A stretch of DNA of 29,320 nt from Crickella sp963642455 (GTDB lineage: Bacteria; Bacillota; Clostridia; Peptostreptococcales; Anaerovoracaceae), in NCBI GenBank assembly GCA_963642455.1, contig CAVIGM010000017.1, forward strand, positions 1-29,320, written 5' to 3'. Shown here piece after piece: positions 23,469-29,320 of this stretch; positions within the stretch are counted from its first letter, which is position 1, and the number at the start of each line of letters is the position of its first letter. Under the pieces are notes generated by a model. It was not told the origin of the DNA. It saw only the letters and a list, made by a program, of their open reading frames with translations, and made no database searches. The translations under genes and the position numbers were made by a program.

Positions 23469-24406
23469 CAGAGAAGCCCGTTTTCCTCTTCACAGGTTTT
23501 CTTGGAGCAGGAAAAACAGAATTCATACAAGACACACTCGAGAGTCCCGAATTCGGCAAGGACGGCAGGTCGCTTCTGGTAGTCTGCGAAGAAGGTGAGC
23601 TCGAATACGAGCCGGACAAATTCGAAGGCCCGGGCGTGACAATCGTGCATATCAACAGCGAGGAGGAGCTTCGCGAGGGCAAGCTCAGAAAAGCAGCGGC
23701 GGGAGCTCTGTTTGACAGGGTGCTCATCGAATACAACGGCATGTGGCCACTGAAGGAACTCTGGGAAGCGATGCCAAGGAACTGGGTAATCGCGCAGGAA
23801 ATGTGCTTTTTCGACGCAACAACCTTCCTTATATATAACCAGAATATGCGCCAACAGTGCTTCGACAAGATGTCAACGGCCGAGATGGTGATTTTCAATC
23901 GCTGCGAGAAGGGCTTCGACAAAATGCCTTTCCACAAGGAAGTGCGAATTGCCAACAGAAGGAATCTTATCATTTACGAATACGGCCCTAACGACATGGA
24001 GCCGGACGACATCGAGGATCCTCTGCCATACGACATGAGCAAGAAAAACATCGAGATCGAAGACGACTGGTACGCAGAGTGGTATCGTGACATCAACGAA
24101 AATGAAGATAATTACGAAGGCAAGGTGCTGACCATCAAGGGCAGGGTTGCCATCAACAAGGAGCTTCCAGATGGTAGATTTGCGTTCGGAAGGCATGTGA
24201 TGACCTGCTGCGAGGCCGACATTCAGTTCGCGGCGCTTATGGCTATATGGCACGACACCTCGGATCTTGAGGTCGGCGATTGGGTTAAGATCACAGCGAC
24301 GGTTCGCATCGAATATGAAGAGGCTTATGGCGAGAAGGGCCCAGTTCTTCACGTTAAGTCCCTCGAGAAATGCGATCCTGCCGAGCCGCAGGTTGCAACG
24401 TTCTAA
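23462..24406 (+). CDS. G3E-type GTPase fused to DUF1980/YcgQ-like domain
   Basis: 314 residues. The N-terminal part has the Walker A motif GFLGAGKTEF (K18) and a CobW-like order of elements, but no CxCC; the expected NKxD-type guanine motif appears as FNRCEKG. From about residue 215 a separate beta-rich domain (YEGKVLTIKGRVAINK, then GRHVMTCCEADIQF, then VGDWVKITATVRIEYEE) resembles DUF1980 / TIGR03943, normally found in a permease-associated YcgQ-type protein. The ATG lies within the end of the first GTPase gene (7-nt overlap), so the two products are probably made together and may act as partners in metal delivery. GTPase activity and metal are unproven. Confidence 0.75.
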   Translation: MVTEKPVFLFTGFLGAGKTEFIQDTLESPEFGKDGRSLLVVCEEGELEYEPDKFEGPGVTIVHINSEEELREGKLRKAAAGALFDRVLIEYNGMWPLKELWEAMPRNWVIAQEMCFFDATTFLIYNQNMRQQCFDKMSTAEMVIFNRCEKGFDKMPFHKEVRIANRRNLIIYEYGPNDMEPDDIEDPLPYDMSKKNIEIEDDWYAEWYRDINENEDNYEGKVLTIKGRVAINKELPDGRFAFGRHVMTCCEADIQFAALMAIWHDTSDLEVGDWVKITATVRIEYEEAYGEKGPVLHVKSLEKCDPAEPQVATF

Positions 24407-24427
24407 GGCAAGCTTTTAGATTATGAA

Positions 24428-24465
24428 AAAAGGTTCATCGCGGATTTCTCTGAGATGAACCTTTT
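24428..24465. terminator. Terminator after the GTPase pair
   Basis: AAAAGGTTCATC (24428-24439) and GATGAACCTTTT (24454-24465) form a 12-bp stem, bidirectional in form, 22 nt after the second GTPase. Confidence 0.85.
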
Positions 24466-24488
24466 CTTGTTGCCACTTTCCTGTTGTG

Positions 24489-24533
24489 ACTTTCGCGCCC
24501 AGCACGCTCGCGCGAAAGTTTCCGTTCGTTTTT
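24489..24533 (+). terminator. Second terminator-like hairpin next to the assembly gap
   Basis: ACTTTCGCGC (24489-24498) pairs with GCGCGAAAGT (24510-24519); a T-run comes about 10 nt later. It may back up the preceding terminator or belong to sequence lost in the gap. Confidence 0.4.
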
Positions 24534-24534
24534 G

Positions 24535-24668
24535 NNNNNNNNNNNNNNNNNNNNNNNNNNNNNNNNNNNNNNNNNNNNNNNNNNNNNNNNNNNNNNNNNN
24601 NNNNNNNNNNNNNNNNNNNNNNNNNNNNNNNNNNNNNNNNNNNNNNNNNNNNNNNNNNNNNNNNNNNN
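24535..24668. other. Assembly gap (134 N)
   Basis: Largest gap in the window, between the GTPase terminators and the polymerase promoter. It could hide part of the promoter region or a repeat. Confidence 0.95.
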
Positions 24669-24670
24669 CA

Positions 24671-24684
24671 CAAACATATGTTCT
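24671..24684 (+). promoter_or_regulatory. LexA (SOS) box upstream of the Y-family polymerase
   Basis: CAAACATATGTTCT is one base away from the Gram-positive core GAACATATGTTC. It ends 17 bp before the -10 TATAAT (24702-24707) and so covers the expected -35, a position suited to repression. The downstream gene is a classical SOS target. Confidence 0.75.
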
Positions 24685-24701
24685 TTTTTGAAATGATGTA
24701 G

Positions 24702-24707
24702 TATAAT
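24702..24707 (+). promoter_or_regulatory. -10 element of the polymerase operon
   Basis: TATAAT lies 17 bp after the right half of the LexA-like box, whose TGTTCT would act as a weak -35. The leader that follows holds a 14-bp direct repeat (24733-24746 and 24757-24770). Confidence 0.6.
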
Positions 24708-24811
24708 GTGAGAGCGGAACTCGAATCCAAAGGACCGCATCGAAGCTGGCACCGAAGACCGCATCGAAGCATATGAGAATGATTGAAATTAGAACTCGAA
24801 AGGAGGCGGAG

Positions 24812-26134
24812 ATGGACGATAAGAGAATATATTTGGTCATAGATTTGAAGTCTTTCTATGCCTCTGTTGAATGTGTGGAGAGGGGCCTTGATCCGATGAC
24901 AACGGATTTGATCGTTGCGGATCCAGAGAGGACTGACAAGACGATTTGCCTTGCGGTATCGCCGTCGCTTAAGGCCAAAGGCGTTAAGAATAGATGCAGG
25001 GTTTTCGAGATACCTAAGCACCTCGATTATATAATGGCGGTGCCGAGGATGCAGCTGTATGTGGATTATGCCGCGGAGATTTACGGGGTATACCTTGACT
25101 ATATTGCGCCGGAGGATATGTACGTATATTCGATAGACGAGGTTTTCATCGACGTGACAGCGTATCTTAGGACCTACAACTTCACGCCTCGCGAGATGGC
25201 GCTTTTCCTTATGAACGAGATTACGCAAAGGGTTGGCGTTCGGGCGACCTGCGGAATCGGCACGAATATGTACCTTGCGAAGATTGCACTCGACATTATC
25301 GCCAAGTCCGCGCCTGACTACATCGGCTACCTTGATGAGAACACTTATATAAATACGCTCTGGGACCACAGGCCGCTGACGGATTTTTGGAGGATTGGGC
25401 CGGGCACCGCAAAAAAGCTCGCGCGCATAGGCATCGATACGATGGCGGGGATCGCGAAGGCTGACGAGGACTTGATGTATAAGCTCTTCGGAGTGGATGC
25501 CGAGCTTCTGATTGACCATGCTTGGGGAATCGAGCCAACAACTATGGCGGACATTAAGGCGTATAAGCCGAGCACGAATTCGCTGTCAAGCGGGCAGGTC
25601 CTGATGCGAGATTACAGCTTCGAAGAGGCGAAGCTGATTGTAAAGGAAATGGCCGAGGCGATGTGCCTTGATATGACAAGCAAGGATTTGATGTGCAAGA
25701 GCCTGACGATACTTGTTGGCTATTCGAATTCCTATGCGCTTCAGATGGCGCGTGGGAATGTGCCCCTCGTTGTGCCGACAAATGCGGCTGGAAGAATCGT
25801 ACCTGCGGTAGTTCGAAGTTACGAGGAAGTAACAAATAGAGACATACCAGTAAGAAGGATTTTTATATACGCGAACAACGTAGCGCCGATGTCACGAGAC
25901 AGGCAGCTTACGCTTCTTGATATGCCCGCCGAGGAGAAGACCAGCAAGCTAAGAAGTACGGACGGCAAGGGCCTCGACAGGAGAACCGAGGAGGACAAGG
26001 ACATTGCCATGCAGAAGGCGGTTAATCAGATTAAGGAGAAGTATGGCAGCAATTCGATGTTCAAAGGAAGGGATCTCGAGGAGCACGCGACAGCCTTGCA
26101 GAGGAATAATCAGATAGGAGGTCACCGCAAATGA
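24812..26134 (+). CDS. Y-family DNA polymerase (UvrX/YqjW/UmuC-like)
   Basis: 440-residue translesion polymerase. Palm-domain acidic residues are D11 (VIDLKSFYASVE) and D109-E110 (YSIDEVFID); Y16 is the likely steric gate. WRIGPGTAKKLARIGI is the helix-hairpin-helix of the thumb, and the little-finger domain follows from about residue 235. QLTLLDM near residue 375 looks like a beta-clamp binding motif. ATG 24812 has AAGGAGG just upstream; the longer reading to 24773 is unsupported. It is followed by a YolD-like gene overlapping by 4 nt, as in Bacillus UvrX/YolD pairs. SOS control is inferred from the LexA-like box. Confidence 0.9.
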   Translation: MDDKRIYLVIDLKSFYASVECVERGLDPMTTDLIVADPERTDKTICLAVSPSLKAKGVKNRCRVFEIPKHLDYIMAVPRMQLYVDYAAEIYGVYLDYIAPEDMYVYSIDEVFIDVTAYLRTYNFTPREMALFLMNEITQRVGVRATCGIGTNMYLAKIALDIIAKSAPDYIGYLDENTYINTLWDHRPLTDFWRIGPGTAKKLARIGIDTMAGIAKADEDLMYKLFGVDAELLIDHAWGIEPTTMADIKAYKPSTNSLSSGQVLMRDYSFEEAKLIVKEMAEAMCLDMTSKDLMCKSLTILVGYSNSYALQMARGNVPLVVPTNAAGRIVPAVVRSYEEVTNRDIPVRRIFIYANNVAPMSRDRQLTLLDMPAEEKTSKLRSTDGKGLDRRTEEDKDIAMQKAVNQIKEKYGSNSMFKGRDLEEHATALQRNNQIGGHRK

Positions 26135-26589
26135 CGAGCAGACCGAGTGGAAACGGCTCGCGCGGGAACAGATCGTGCGGAAGCAGACCGAGTGGAAACG
26201 GCTCGAACGGAAGCAGACCGAACGGAAACGGCTCGAGCGGAAGTAGACCGAGCGGCAGGAAGGGCACAAGAAGAACAAAGATGCCGATTTCGGAAAGGGC
26301 CAAGCAGTTCGCACCTTTTGCGGCAACCGTCGGCCTTGATGCGGCCTTGAAGAAGAAAGAGCTTGAGCACTCGAGGTGCAAGCGAATAGAGATGACAGAG
26401 GACAGCGAGCAGGCTCTTAACAGGCAATTGTCCGAGCTCTATGAAGGCGACATAATAAGCGTTACCTATTATAAAAAAGGCCATTATGACACGGTACGAG
26501 GCGAGGTGCAGGAAATCAACGCGTCGCGCAAGTGCCTTCTTGTCGATGGTAGCGAAATTTACTTCAAGGACATATATAGGATTATTTAA
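26131..26589 (+). CDS. YolD-like protein with repeat-built N-terminal extension
   Basis: 152 residues. The C-terminal part (about 48-152) is YolD-like: MPISERAKQFAPFAATVG, EDSEQALNRQLSELYEGDIISVTYYKKGHY, and a final strand ending FKDIYRII. YolD proteins accompany Y-family polymerases in Bacillus. The first 45 residues are a Gly/Ser/Arg/Asn low-complexity stretch made of a repeated RPSGNGS unit, probably disordered and basic. AGGAGG (26116-26121) precedes ATG 26131, which overlaps the polymerase stop (ATGA). Role as accessory factor is inferred from family and context. Confidence 0.82.
   Translation: MTSRPSGNGSRGNRSCGSRPSGNGSNGSRPNGNGSSGSRPSGRKGTRRTKMPISERAKQFAPFAATVGLDAALKKKELEHSRCKRIEMTEDSEQALNRQLSELYEGDIISVTYYKKGHYDTVRGEVQEINASRKCLLVDGSEIYFKDIYRII
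26140..26259 (+). repeat. 30-bp tandem repeat in the YolD N-terminus
   Basis: The unit starting AGACCGAGTGGAAACGG occurs at 26140, 26185, 26215 and partly at 26245; the last full copies have a 30-bp period, so copy changes keep the frame. Confidence 0.85.
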
Positions 26590-26592
26590 ATA

Positions 26593-26601
26593 TGTTATAA
26601 T
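26593..26601 (+). promoter_or_regulatory. Extended -10 promoter for butyrate kinase
   Basis: TGTTATAAT is a perfect extended -10. It leaves a leader of about 100 nt with a TTGCG...CGCAA hairpin (about 26608-26627). A second TATAAT at 26689-26694 is too close to the Shine-Dalgarno to be useful. Confidence 0.55.
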
Positions 26602-26709
26602 GATTGCGTTGCGCGGCAACCGCCGCAAGCAACCGCAGGTAACTGCGACGCCAATCGACTACAACCGCGGCCAGCGGCAAACTAATACTATAATTTGGAG
26701 GATGCATAC

Positions 26710-27807
26710 ATGACAGATACGATAGCAAGAAAAATTCTGGTAATAAATACGGGTTCGACATCGACCAAATTCTCACTCTTCGTCGGCGATGAAGAGGTTT
26801 TCAAAGGGGATGTGGACCATGACATAGATGCACTTAAGGCGTGCAAGGATTCCGATGAGCAGGTTGCACTCCGCAAAAGAACAATTGACGAGTCGCTTAA
26901 AGAGAACAAGGTTGACCTTTCAGGGCTCGCAGCTGTTGCGGCACGCGGAGGCACTTTCGGAAATATCAAAGGCGGAGCATATATCGTAAATGACGAGCTC
27001 ATCTATGCTTGCAAGCATCCTGTGATTGAACACGCATCCTGCCTTTCCGCATTAGTCGGCCATGACTATGCTAAGGAATACGGCTGTGACGCATACATTT
27101 ATGATGCTGTCTGCACAGATGAAGTTGAGGATATTGCAAGAGTTACGGGAATCAAAGGCGTAGAGAGGAATGTTTACTCGCACACGCTCAATACAAGAGC
27201 TGTTGCAAGAGCCGTTGCGGAGAAATACGGCAAGGAATACAAGGATTTGAACTTCGTCGTAGTTCACATGGGCGGAGGCGATAGCATCAATATTCACAAG
27301 CATGGCAAGATAGTGGATATCGTATCTGACGATGAAGGTCCTATGTCACCGGAGCGTTCCGGAGCAATCAGTGCGATTAACTGCTCGGAGCTTTGCTTTT
27401 CGGGCGAATACCCTGATTATAAGAGCTTTATGAAGAAGATCCACGGCAATTCTGGCCTTGTCGATTACCTCGGAACAAAGGATATGAGAGAAATAGAGAG
27501 AAGACTTGAGGCTGGTGACGAGGAAGCACAGAAGGCAATAGACGCCATGGTCTATCAGACTGCGAAGTCGGTTGCTTCGATGGCGGCTGTTGTTGACGGC
27601 AAGGTTGACTATATCATTCTCACAGGCGGCTGCATGCATAGGAAATGGCTTGCAGATGCTACAAAGGCGAAGGTGGAATGGATTGCGCCAGTCGAGATTA
27701 TCCCAGGTGCATACGAGATGACAGCTCTTGCAAAAGGAATCGCTCGTGTGCTTGACGGCAAGGAAGAGGCCCGCGAGTACAAGCTCTCGGAGGACAAGAC
27801 CAGATAG
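26710..27807 (+). CDS. buk: Butyrate kinase
   Basis: Acetokinase-family enzyme making ATP and butyrate from butyryl phosphate. The 365-residue product has the N-terminal phosphate motif VINTGSTSTKFSLF, the central HMGGGDSINIHKHGK and the buk-type GPMSPERSG, plus ILTGGCMHRKW in the C-terminal half. ATG 26710 has TGGAGG upstream; the longer reading to 26695 begins inside that site. Phosphotransbutyrylase is not adjacent. Branched-chain fatty acid kinase is an alternative with the same fold. Confidence 0.88.
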   Translation: MTDTIARKILVINTGSTSTKFSLFVGDEEVFKGDVDHDIDALKACKDSDEQVALRKRTIDESLKENKVDLSGLAAVAARGGTFGNIKGGAYIVNDELIYACKHPVIEHASCLSALVGHDYAKEYGCDAYIYDAVCTDEVEDIARVTGIKGVERNVYSHTLNTRAVARAVAEKYGKEYKDLNFVVVHMGGGDSINIHKHGKIVDIVSDDEGPMSPERSGAISAINCSELCFSGEYPDYKSFMKKIHGNSGLVDYLGTKDMREIERRLEAGDEEAQKAIDAMVYQTAKSVASMAAVVDGKVDYIILTGGCMHRKWLADATKAKVEWIAPVEIIPGAYEMTALAKGIARVLDGKEEAREYKLSEDKTR

Positions 27808-27834
27808 GAGACGAGACCAGATAGAAATACTGGC

Positions 27835-27863
27835 TTGACTTATTCTTGGTGGAAGCATATAAT
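27835..27863 (+). promoter_or_regulatory. Sigma-A promoter of rplM-rpsI
   Basis: TTGACT (27835-27840) and TATAAT (27858-27863), 17 bp apart. It gives a leader near 200 nt. Confidence 0.85.
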
Positions 27864-27869
27864 TTATGG

Positions 27870-28067
27870 GCGCGTGTTCTACGCATTGTGCGAATTGTGT
27901 GAACTGCGCAAGAACTTAAGAGGCAGGCTCAAGGCCGGTAGCCTCAACACTATTTATTTTAGTTATGCCGAATCAAAATCGAAAGATTCCAGTAGGCAGA
28001 CCGAAAACGGACATTTTCTGATAGTTTCTCTTAAGGATTGTCCTAAGTAGGTAGAAAGGATTAAGAA
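27870..28067 (+). promoter_or_regulatory. Long structured leader of rplM, candidate L13 leader
   Basis: About 200 nt with no credible ORF. It holds GAGGC/GCCTC (27920-27945), a CCG/CGG hairpin near 28001, and CTTAAGGA/TCCTAAG (28030-28047) just before the Shine-Dalgarno. Firmicutes rplM mRNAs commonly carry an L13 autoregulatory leader; assignment here is by position only. Confidence 0.4.
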
Positions 28068-28496
28068 ATGAAGTCTTACATTGCTAAGCCTGCAGAGATT
28101 GACCACAAGTGGTATGTAATCGACGCAGAAGGAAAGACTCTCGGCAAGCTCGCTGTTGAAGCAGCTATGATTCTGAGAGGAAAGAAGAAGCCTATTTACA
28201 CACCTCATATTGACTGCGGCGACTATGTAATCGTAGTTAATGCTGAGAAGGTTCACGTAACAGGCAAGAAGGAAAGTGACAAGATCTATGTTAGCCACAG
28301 CGGTTATCCAGGTGGCCTGAAGGAAGTTACTCTCGGAGAAATGAGAGCAAGAAAGCCTGAAGAGATTATTCGTCACGCTGTCAAGGGTATGATGCCTAAG
28401 GGCAGACTCGGAAGACAGATGTATAAGAAGCTGAAAGTGTATGCAGGACCTGAACATCCACATGCTGCACAGAAGCCTGAAGAGTGGACATTCTAA
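28068..28496 (+). CDS. rplM: 50S ribosomal protein L13
   Basis: 142 residues, full-length L13: KWYVIDAEGKTLGKLAVEAAMILRGKKKPIYTPHIDCGDYVIVVNAEKVHVTGKK, then AVKGMMPKGRLGRQMYKKLKVYAGPEHPHAAQKPE. An early assembly protein that binds 23S rRNA. GAAAGGA precedes ATG 28068. rpsI follows after 17 nt, the usual order. Confidence 0.98.
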   Translation: MKSYIAKPAEIDHKWYVIDAEGKTLGKLAVEAAMILRGKKKPIYTPHIDCGDYVIVVNAEKVHVTGKKESDKIYVSHSGYPGGLKEVTLGEMRARKPEEIIRHAVKGMMPKGRLGRQMYKKLKVYAGPEHPHAAQKPEEWTF

Positions 28497-28513
28497 GAAG
28501 GGAGGAATAAGTA

Positions 28514-28912
28514 ATGGCTAAGACAATGTACCAGGCAACAGGTAGAAGGAAATCTTCAGTTGCAAGAGTCAGACTGGTTCCCGGAACAGGACAGATCATC
28601 GTTAACAAGAGAGACCTTGACACATATTTCGGTGCTAAGGAGCTTGTTAAGAACGAGGTCAAGAGACCACTCGAGCTTACAGGAACTGCTGGTAAGTACG
28701 ACGTAATCGCTACAGTAAATGGTGGCGGATTCACAGGACAGGCCGGCGCACTCAGACATGGTATTTCAAGAGCACTCTGCGAAGTTGATGAAGAGGCATA
28801 CAGAGCTACACTTAAGGCTGCTGGATTCCTTACAAGAGACTCCAGAATGAAGGAAAGAAAGAAGCCAGGTCTGAAGAAGGCAAGAAGAGCAAGCCAGTTC
28901 TCAAAGCGTTAA
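28514..28912 (+). CDS. rpsI: 30S ribosomal protein S9
   Basis: 132 residues ending in the canonical KKARRASQFSKR, whose final arginine reaches the P-site tRNA. The conserved YQATGRRKSSVARVRLVPGTG opens the protein and GQAGALRHGISRAL lies in the middle. GGGAGG (28500-28505) precedes ATG 28514. Cotranscribed with rplM and ended by a strong terminator. Confidence 0.98.
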   Translation: MAKTMYQATGRRKSSVARVRLVPGTGQIIVNKRDLDTYFGAKELVKNEVKRPLELTGTAGKYDVIATVNGGGFTGQAGALRHGISRALCEVDEEAYRATLKAAGFLTRDSRMKERKKPGLKKARRASQFSKR

Positions 28913-29004
28913 TTTCGATTATCAATTCGACCGCAAATTCAATTTCGGTTGCGCAAGCAATTGCAAATTTGGCTTCGAGTTCGATACGAAAGAAATCAGA
29001 AATG

Positions 29005-29052
29005 AAAAACACCCAAGCGACACACATAGGAAAGTCGCTTGGGTGTTTTTTT
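29005..29052 (+). terminator. Terminator of rplM-rpsI
   Basis: A 15-bp perfect stem AAACACCCAAGCGAC (29007-29021) / GTCGCTTGGGTGTTT (29034-29048) leads into seven T. The 90 bp before it, after rpsI, is TTCGA- and CAAATT-rich with no gene. Confidence 0.95.
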
Positions 29053-29121
29053 GTTCGTCACGGCAGGCTTGGATCAAATGCTATCGCCATAGCGGCGAAT
29101 TTGAAATTTCTATGATAGCGG

Positions 29122-29150
29122 TTGAAAGTCAGCCGCTTTTCTATTATACT
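29122..29150 (+). promoter_or_regulatory. Sigma-A promoter ahead of the repeat-containing ORF
   Basis: TTGAAA (29122-29127) and TATACT (29145-29150) are 17 bp apart. Inverted arms GCTATC / GATAGC flank the region just upstream (about 29080-29120). Confidence 0.7.
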
Positions 29151-29239
29151 GAATTATCTAAAAACATAAACATCTTTATATGGCAAGGGCTTTGAACCCT
29201 TTCGTCCGCAAGAAAATTTACGGAGGGAGGATTTGACAA
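29151..29239 (+). promoter_or_regulatory. Structured leader that could mask the ribosome site
   Basis: Contains AAGGG/CCCTT (about 29184-29200) and TCCG/CGGA around the start of GGAGGGAGG (29222-29230). The TCCG arm or the CCCTT arm could pair with the Shine-Dalgarno. No known riboswitch is recognised. Confidence 0.4.
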
Positions 29240-29320
29240 TGGCGATGGGAAGATGCAACAATTTTCTCGGCTCGGCTCGGCTCGGCTCGGCTCGGCTCGG
29301 CTCGGCTCGGCTCGGCTCGG
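29240..29320 (+). CDS. Start of an ORF entering a (CTCGG) repeat; truncated by the window
   Basis: ATG 29240 follows a strong GGAGGGAGG at 29222-29230 (9-nt spacing). The first codons read MAMGRCNNF, then the pentamer repeat encodes cycles of LGSAR with no stop in any frame. Only 27 codons are visible, so the product is unknown. With promoter and ribosome site in place the start looks genuine, but an assembly artefact at a contig edge is possible. Confidence 0.5.
29266..29320 (+). repeat. Pentanucleotide tandem repeat (CTCGG)11, reaching the window end
   Basis: Eleven perfect CTCGG units without interruption, and probably more beyond the edge. Because five is not a multiple of three, each gained or lost unit shifts the downstream frame. 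Confidence 0.97.

Noticed and set aside
26689..26694. TATAAT as the main butyrate kinase promoter
   Set aside because: It overlaps the Shine-Dalgarno, so a transcript starting there would lack its ribosome site; the TGTTATAAT at 26593-26601 fits better.
27835..28050. 71-codon ORF before rplM
   Set aside because: It begins with TTG inside the -35 of the rplM promoter, has no ribosome site and covers a structured leader.

Overview
The window looks like a chromosomal segment from an anaerobic, low-to-mid-GC Firmicute of the class Clostridia, plausibly near Eubacteriales family XIII / Anaerovoracaceae. This placement is inferred from gene content, not from a search. The supporting features are a Re-type citrate synthase with an aconitase and isocitrate dehydrogenase, a butyrate kinase and a butyryl-CoA:acetate CoA-transferase-like enzyme, a YolD-like protein paired with a Y-family polymerase, Gram-positive-type ribosomal operons, and strong AGGAGG-like ribosome binding sites. 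There are four runs of N: 8483-8502, 17161-17192, 23048-23105 and 24535-24668.

Layout. 40-4695 (+): oxidative TCA branch, Re-citrate synthase, aconitase and isocitrate dehydrogenase, leading to 2-oxoglutarate and glutamate. 4708-7316 (+): AGCS sodium/alanine symporter closely coupled to an ATP-grasp enzyme and ended by a strong terminator. 7328-8607 (+): rpsF-ssb-rpsR with promoter, candidate S6:S18 leader and shared terminator. 8609-11298 (-): tRNA-Arg(CCU), alanine racemase and a MATE exporter. 11438-13440 (+): CoA-transferase and PAP2 phosphatase. 13484-15625 (+): lipoprotein, uracil-DNA glycosylase, a two-TM protein with a charged Ala/Lys/Glu tail, and a small GNAT-like protein. 15777-17256 (+): NSS-family symporter. 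17423-17724 (-): DUF1858 CxxC protein. 17870-19731 (+): DUF2156 and GNAT acyltransferase pair. 19858-20457 (+): ThrH-like phosphatase. 20458-21061: non-coding, with four copies of a 37-bp palindrome. 21062-22036 (-): EamA transporter. 22401-24406 (+): two overlapping G3E (CobW-like) GTPases. 24671-26589 (+): Y-family DNA polymerase and YolD-like partner behind a LexA-like box. 26596-27807 (+): butyrate kinase. 27835-29052 (+): rplM-rpsI. 29122-29320 (+): promoter, structured leader and the first codons of an ORF that runs into an uninterrupted (CTCGG)11 repeat at the window edge.

The metabolic genes fit an amino-acid-using, butyrate-forming anaerobe: two sodium-coupled amino-acid transporters, a glutamate-directed partial TCA branch, and two alternative routes from butyryl-CoA to butyrate. 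The most unusual items are the pentanucleotide repeat at the start of an ORF (a phase-variation candidate), the regularly spaced palindromic repeats at 20602-20937, the G3E GTPase pair whose second member is fused to a DUF1980/YcgQ-like domain, the LexA-box/polymerase/YolD unit with a repeat-built disordered N-terminus, and an orphan terminator between divergent genes that implies an unannotated small RNA.
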